Shown: positions 63,266-64,000 of the stretch, one piece after another
Layout of the letters: every line of letters begins with the position of its first letter
How positions within the stretch are numbered: position 1 is the first letter of the stretch
Position numbers and translations under genes: made by a program
Assembly: GCA_002352105.1 (NCBI GenBank)
Contig: DEHV01000059.1
Coordinates: 53,000-116,999, forward strand
Direction: 5' to 3'
Length of the DNA stretch: 64,000 bases
Source: Chitinophagaceae bacterium UBA2791
Lineage (GTDB): Bacteria > Bacteroidota > Bacteroidia > Chitinophagales > Chitinophagaceae
Notes under the pieces: generated by a model
Told to the model about the DNA's origin: nothing
Databases searched by the model: none
What the model saw: only the letters and a program-made list of their open reading frames with translations

Positions 63266-63910
63266 ATGCCGTTTTTTGCCGTTGATAAAGAACTTGTTTT
63301 CCCCCCGGTTCATTATGCAGAACCCGATGGCCTCCTGGCTATGGGCGGCGATCTCTCTCCCGAAAGACTGCTCCTCGCTTACAGATCCGGCATTTTTCCC
63401 TGGTACGAAGGCAGGGATATCCTGTGGTGGAGCCCTGATCCCCGGTTTGTATTGCTCCCATCTGAGATCAAAATCAGCAAAAGCATGAAAACGCTGATCA
63501 ATAAGCAGGCGTTTGCATTTACCGTTAATAAAGCATTCAGCGAAGTGATTTTTCACTGTCAGCAGATCAACAGGCAAGGGCAGAGCGGCACCTGGATCAC
63601 GGAAGAAGTGCTCGCCGCCTATACGATAATGCATACCCTCGGATATGCGCACAGCGCAGAAGCATGGCTGAACGGCCAATTGGTAGGCGGATTATACGGG
63701 ATCCGGCTGGGAAAGGTTTTTTATGGCGAAAGCATGTTCAGCAAAACCAGCAATGCCAGCAAATATGCGTTTATAAAGTATATAGAAACGCTTCAACAGG
63801 AGGGCGTTCAACTGGTCGATTGCCAGGTATATACCGAACACCTGGAAAGTTTGGGCGCGAGAATGATCTCAAGAGAACAGTTTACTCAACTGCTTAAAGA
63901 ATACCTGTAG
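63266..63910 (+). CDS. aat: Leucyl/phenylalanyl-tRNA-protein transferase
   Basis: 214 residues. Adds Leu or Phe from tRNA to proteins starting with Lys or Arg, creating the N-degrons that ClpS reads. Family signatures: EPDGLLAMGGDLSPERLLLAYRSGIFPWY, WWSPDPRFVL, SGTWITEEVLAAY, and GGLYGIRLGKVFYGESMFSK. Starts 4 bases after clpS, so both halves of the pathway are co-expressed. Confidence 0.97.
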   Translation: MPFFAVDKELVFPPVHYAEPDGLLAMGGDLSPERLLLAYRSGIFPWYEGRDILWWSPDPRFVLLPSEIKISKSMKTLINKQAFAFTVNKAFSEVIFHCQQINRQGQSGTWITEEVLAAYTIMHTLGYAHSAEAWLNGQLVGGLYGIRLGKVFYGESMFSKTSNASKYAFIKYIETLQQEGVQLVDCQVYTEHLESLGARMISREQFTQLLKEYL

Positions 63911-63928
63911 CCTGGTTTATCTGCCGCA

Positions 63929-64000
63929 TCATGGAGCGCCGGCAATATTTGCGTCGAATACCACCCTTTTATCCGGGCTTTTCTGAACATACTGATAGAT
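63929..64000 (-). CDS. C-terminal end of an unidentified protein (cut by window edge)
   Basis: A minus-strand frame enters from the right edge and stops at 63929, giving 23 residues that end KRVVFDANIAGAP. Residue use looks coding, and the frame is convergent with aat. Too short to name. Confidence 0.4.
   Translation of the reverse strand: MYQYVQKSPDKRVVFDANIAGAP

Overview
The window looks like a chromosome segment of a Bacteroidota bacterium, most likely Chitinophagaceae. The evidence is a SusC/SusD locus with an ECF sigma factor and FecR anti-sigma factor, DUF2723 and MbnP-type proteins, a beta-propeller LytS-type sensor kinase, and promoters with the Bacteroidota pattern (-33 TTG, about 19 bases, -7 TAnnTTTG). 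Shine-Dalgarno sequences are weak or absent at most starts. I saw no CRISPR array, rRNA, transposase or prophage.

Layout. 1-2834 (-): a beta-propeller sensor histidine kinase cut by the window edge. 3149-8617 (-): the mutagenesis cassette imuA-imuB-dnaE2 behind a promoter whose spacer holds a perfect 17-base palindrome. 8704-9203 (+): a fluoride riboswitch and the fluoride channel gene crcB, followed by a remnant of a universal stress protein. 9333-12346: a lipoprotein, a glycosyltransferase-like protein and a small outer-membrane barrel. 12704-18308 (+): a pectate-lyase/CBM9-like fusion, a secreted transglutaminase-like protein and a divergent NagB-like protein. 18737-20845 (+): a ring-cleaving dioxygenase, an esterase and a cupin, apparently an aromatic or quinone detoxification operon. 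20825-22599 (-): a broken serine hydrolase and a BNR-propeller lipoprotein. 22600-23657 has no convincing gene; tRNA-Lys follows.

23869-38563 is mostly housekeeping: SDR plus a DUF62 protein, a DUF2723 membrane protein, a VWA/AAA+ pair, murB, priA, an acyltransferase and mtaB, then an MbnP-like lipoprotein. 38775-41859 holds an RCC1-repeat protein, a Crp/Fnr regulator and an unrecognised exported HEXXH protein. 42011-48416 is a tripartite RND efflux operon with a small exported protein at its head. 48489-49901 is a Tat-exported GH109-like oxidoreductase-fold protein. 50250-58772 (-) is a polysaccharide utilisation locus: sigma factor, FecR, SusC with STN domain, SusD and a BNR propeller protein. 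The right end has a lipoprotein, tRNA-Val, an S9 peptidase, the N-degron pair clpS-aat, and the C-terminus of one more gene.

The best second-look items are: the fluoride riboswitch whose expression platform can be read base by base; the palindrome inside the imu promoter; a TGAC-N4-GTCA dyad at about -41.5 from a predicted start site, between the Crp/Fnr gene and the HEXXH gene; the HEXXH protein itself; a NagB-like and a DUF62 protein with altered active sites; and an 81-base degenerate tandem repeat between the GH109-like gene and the SusCD locus.
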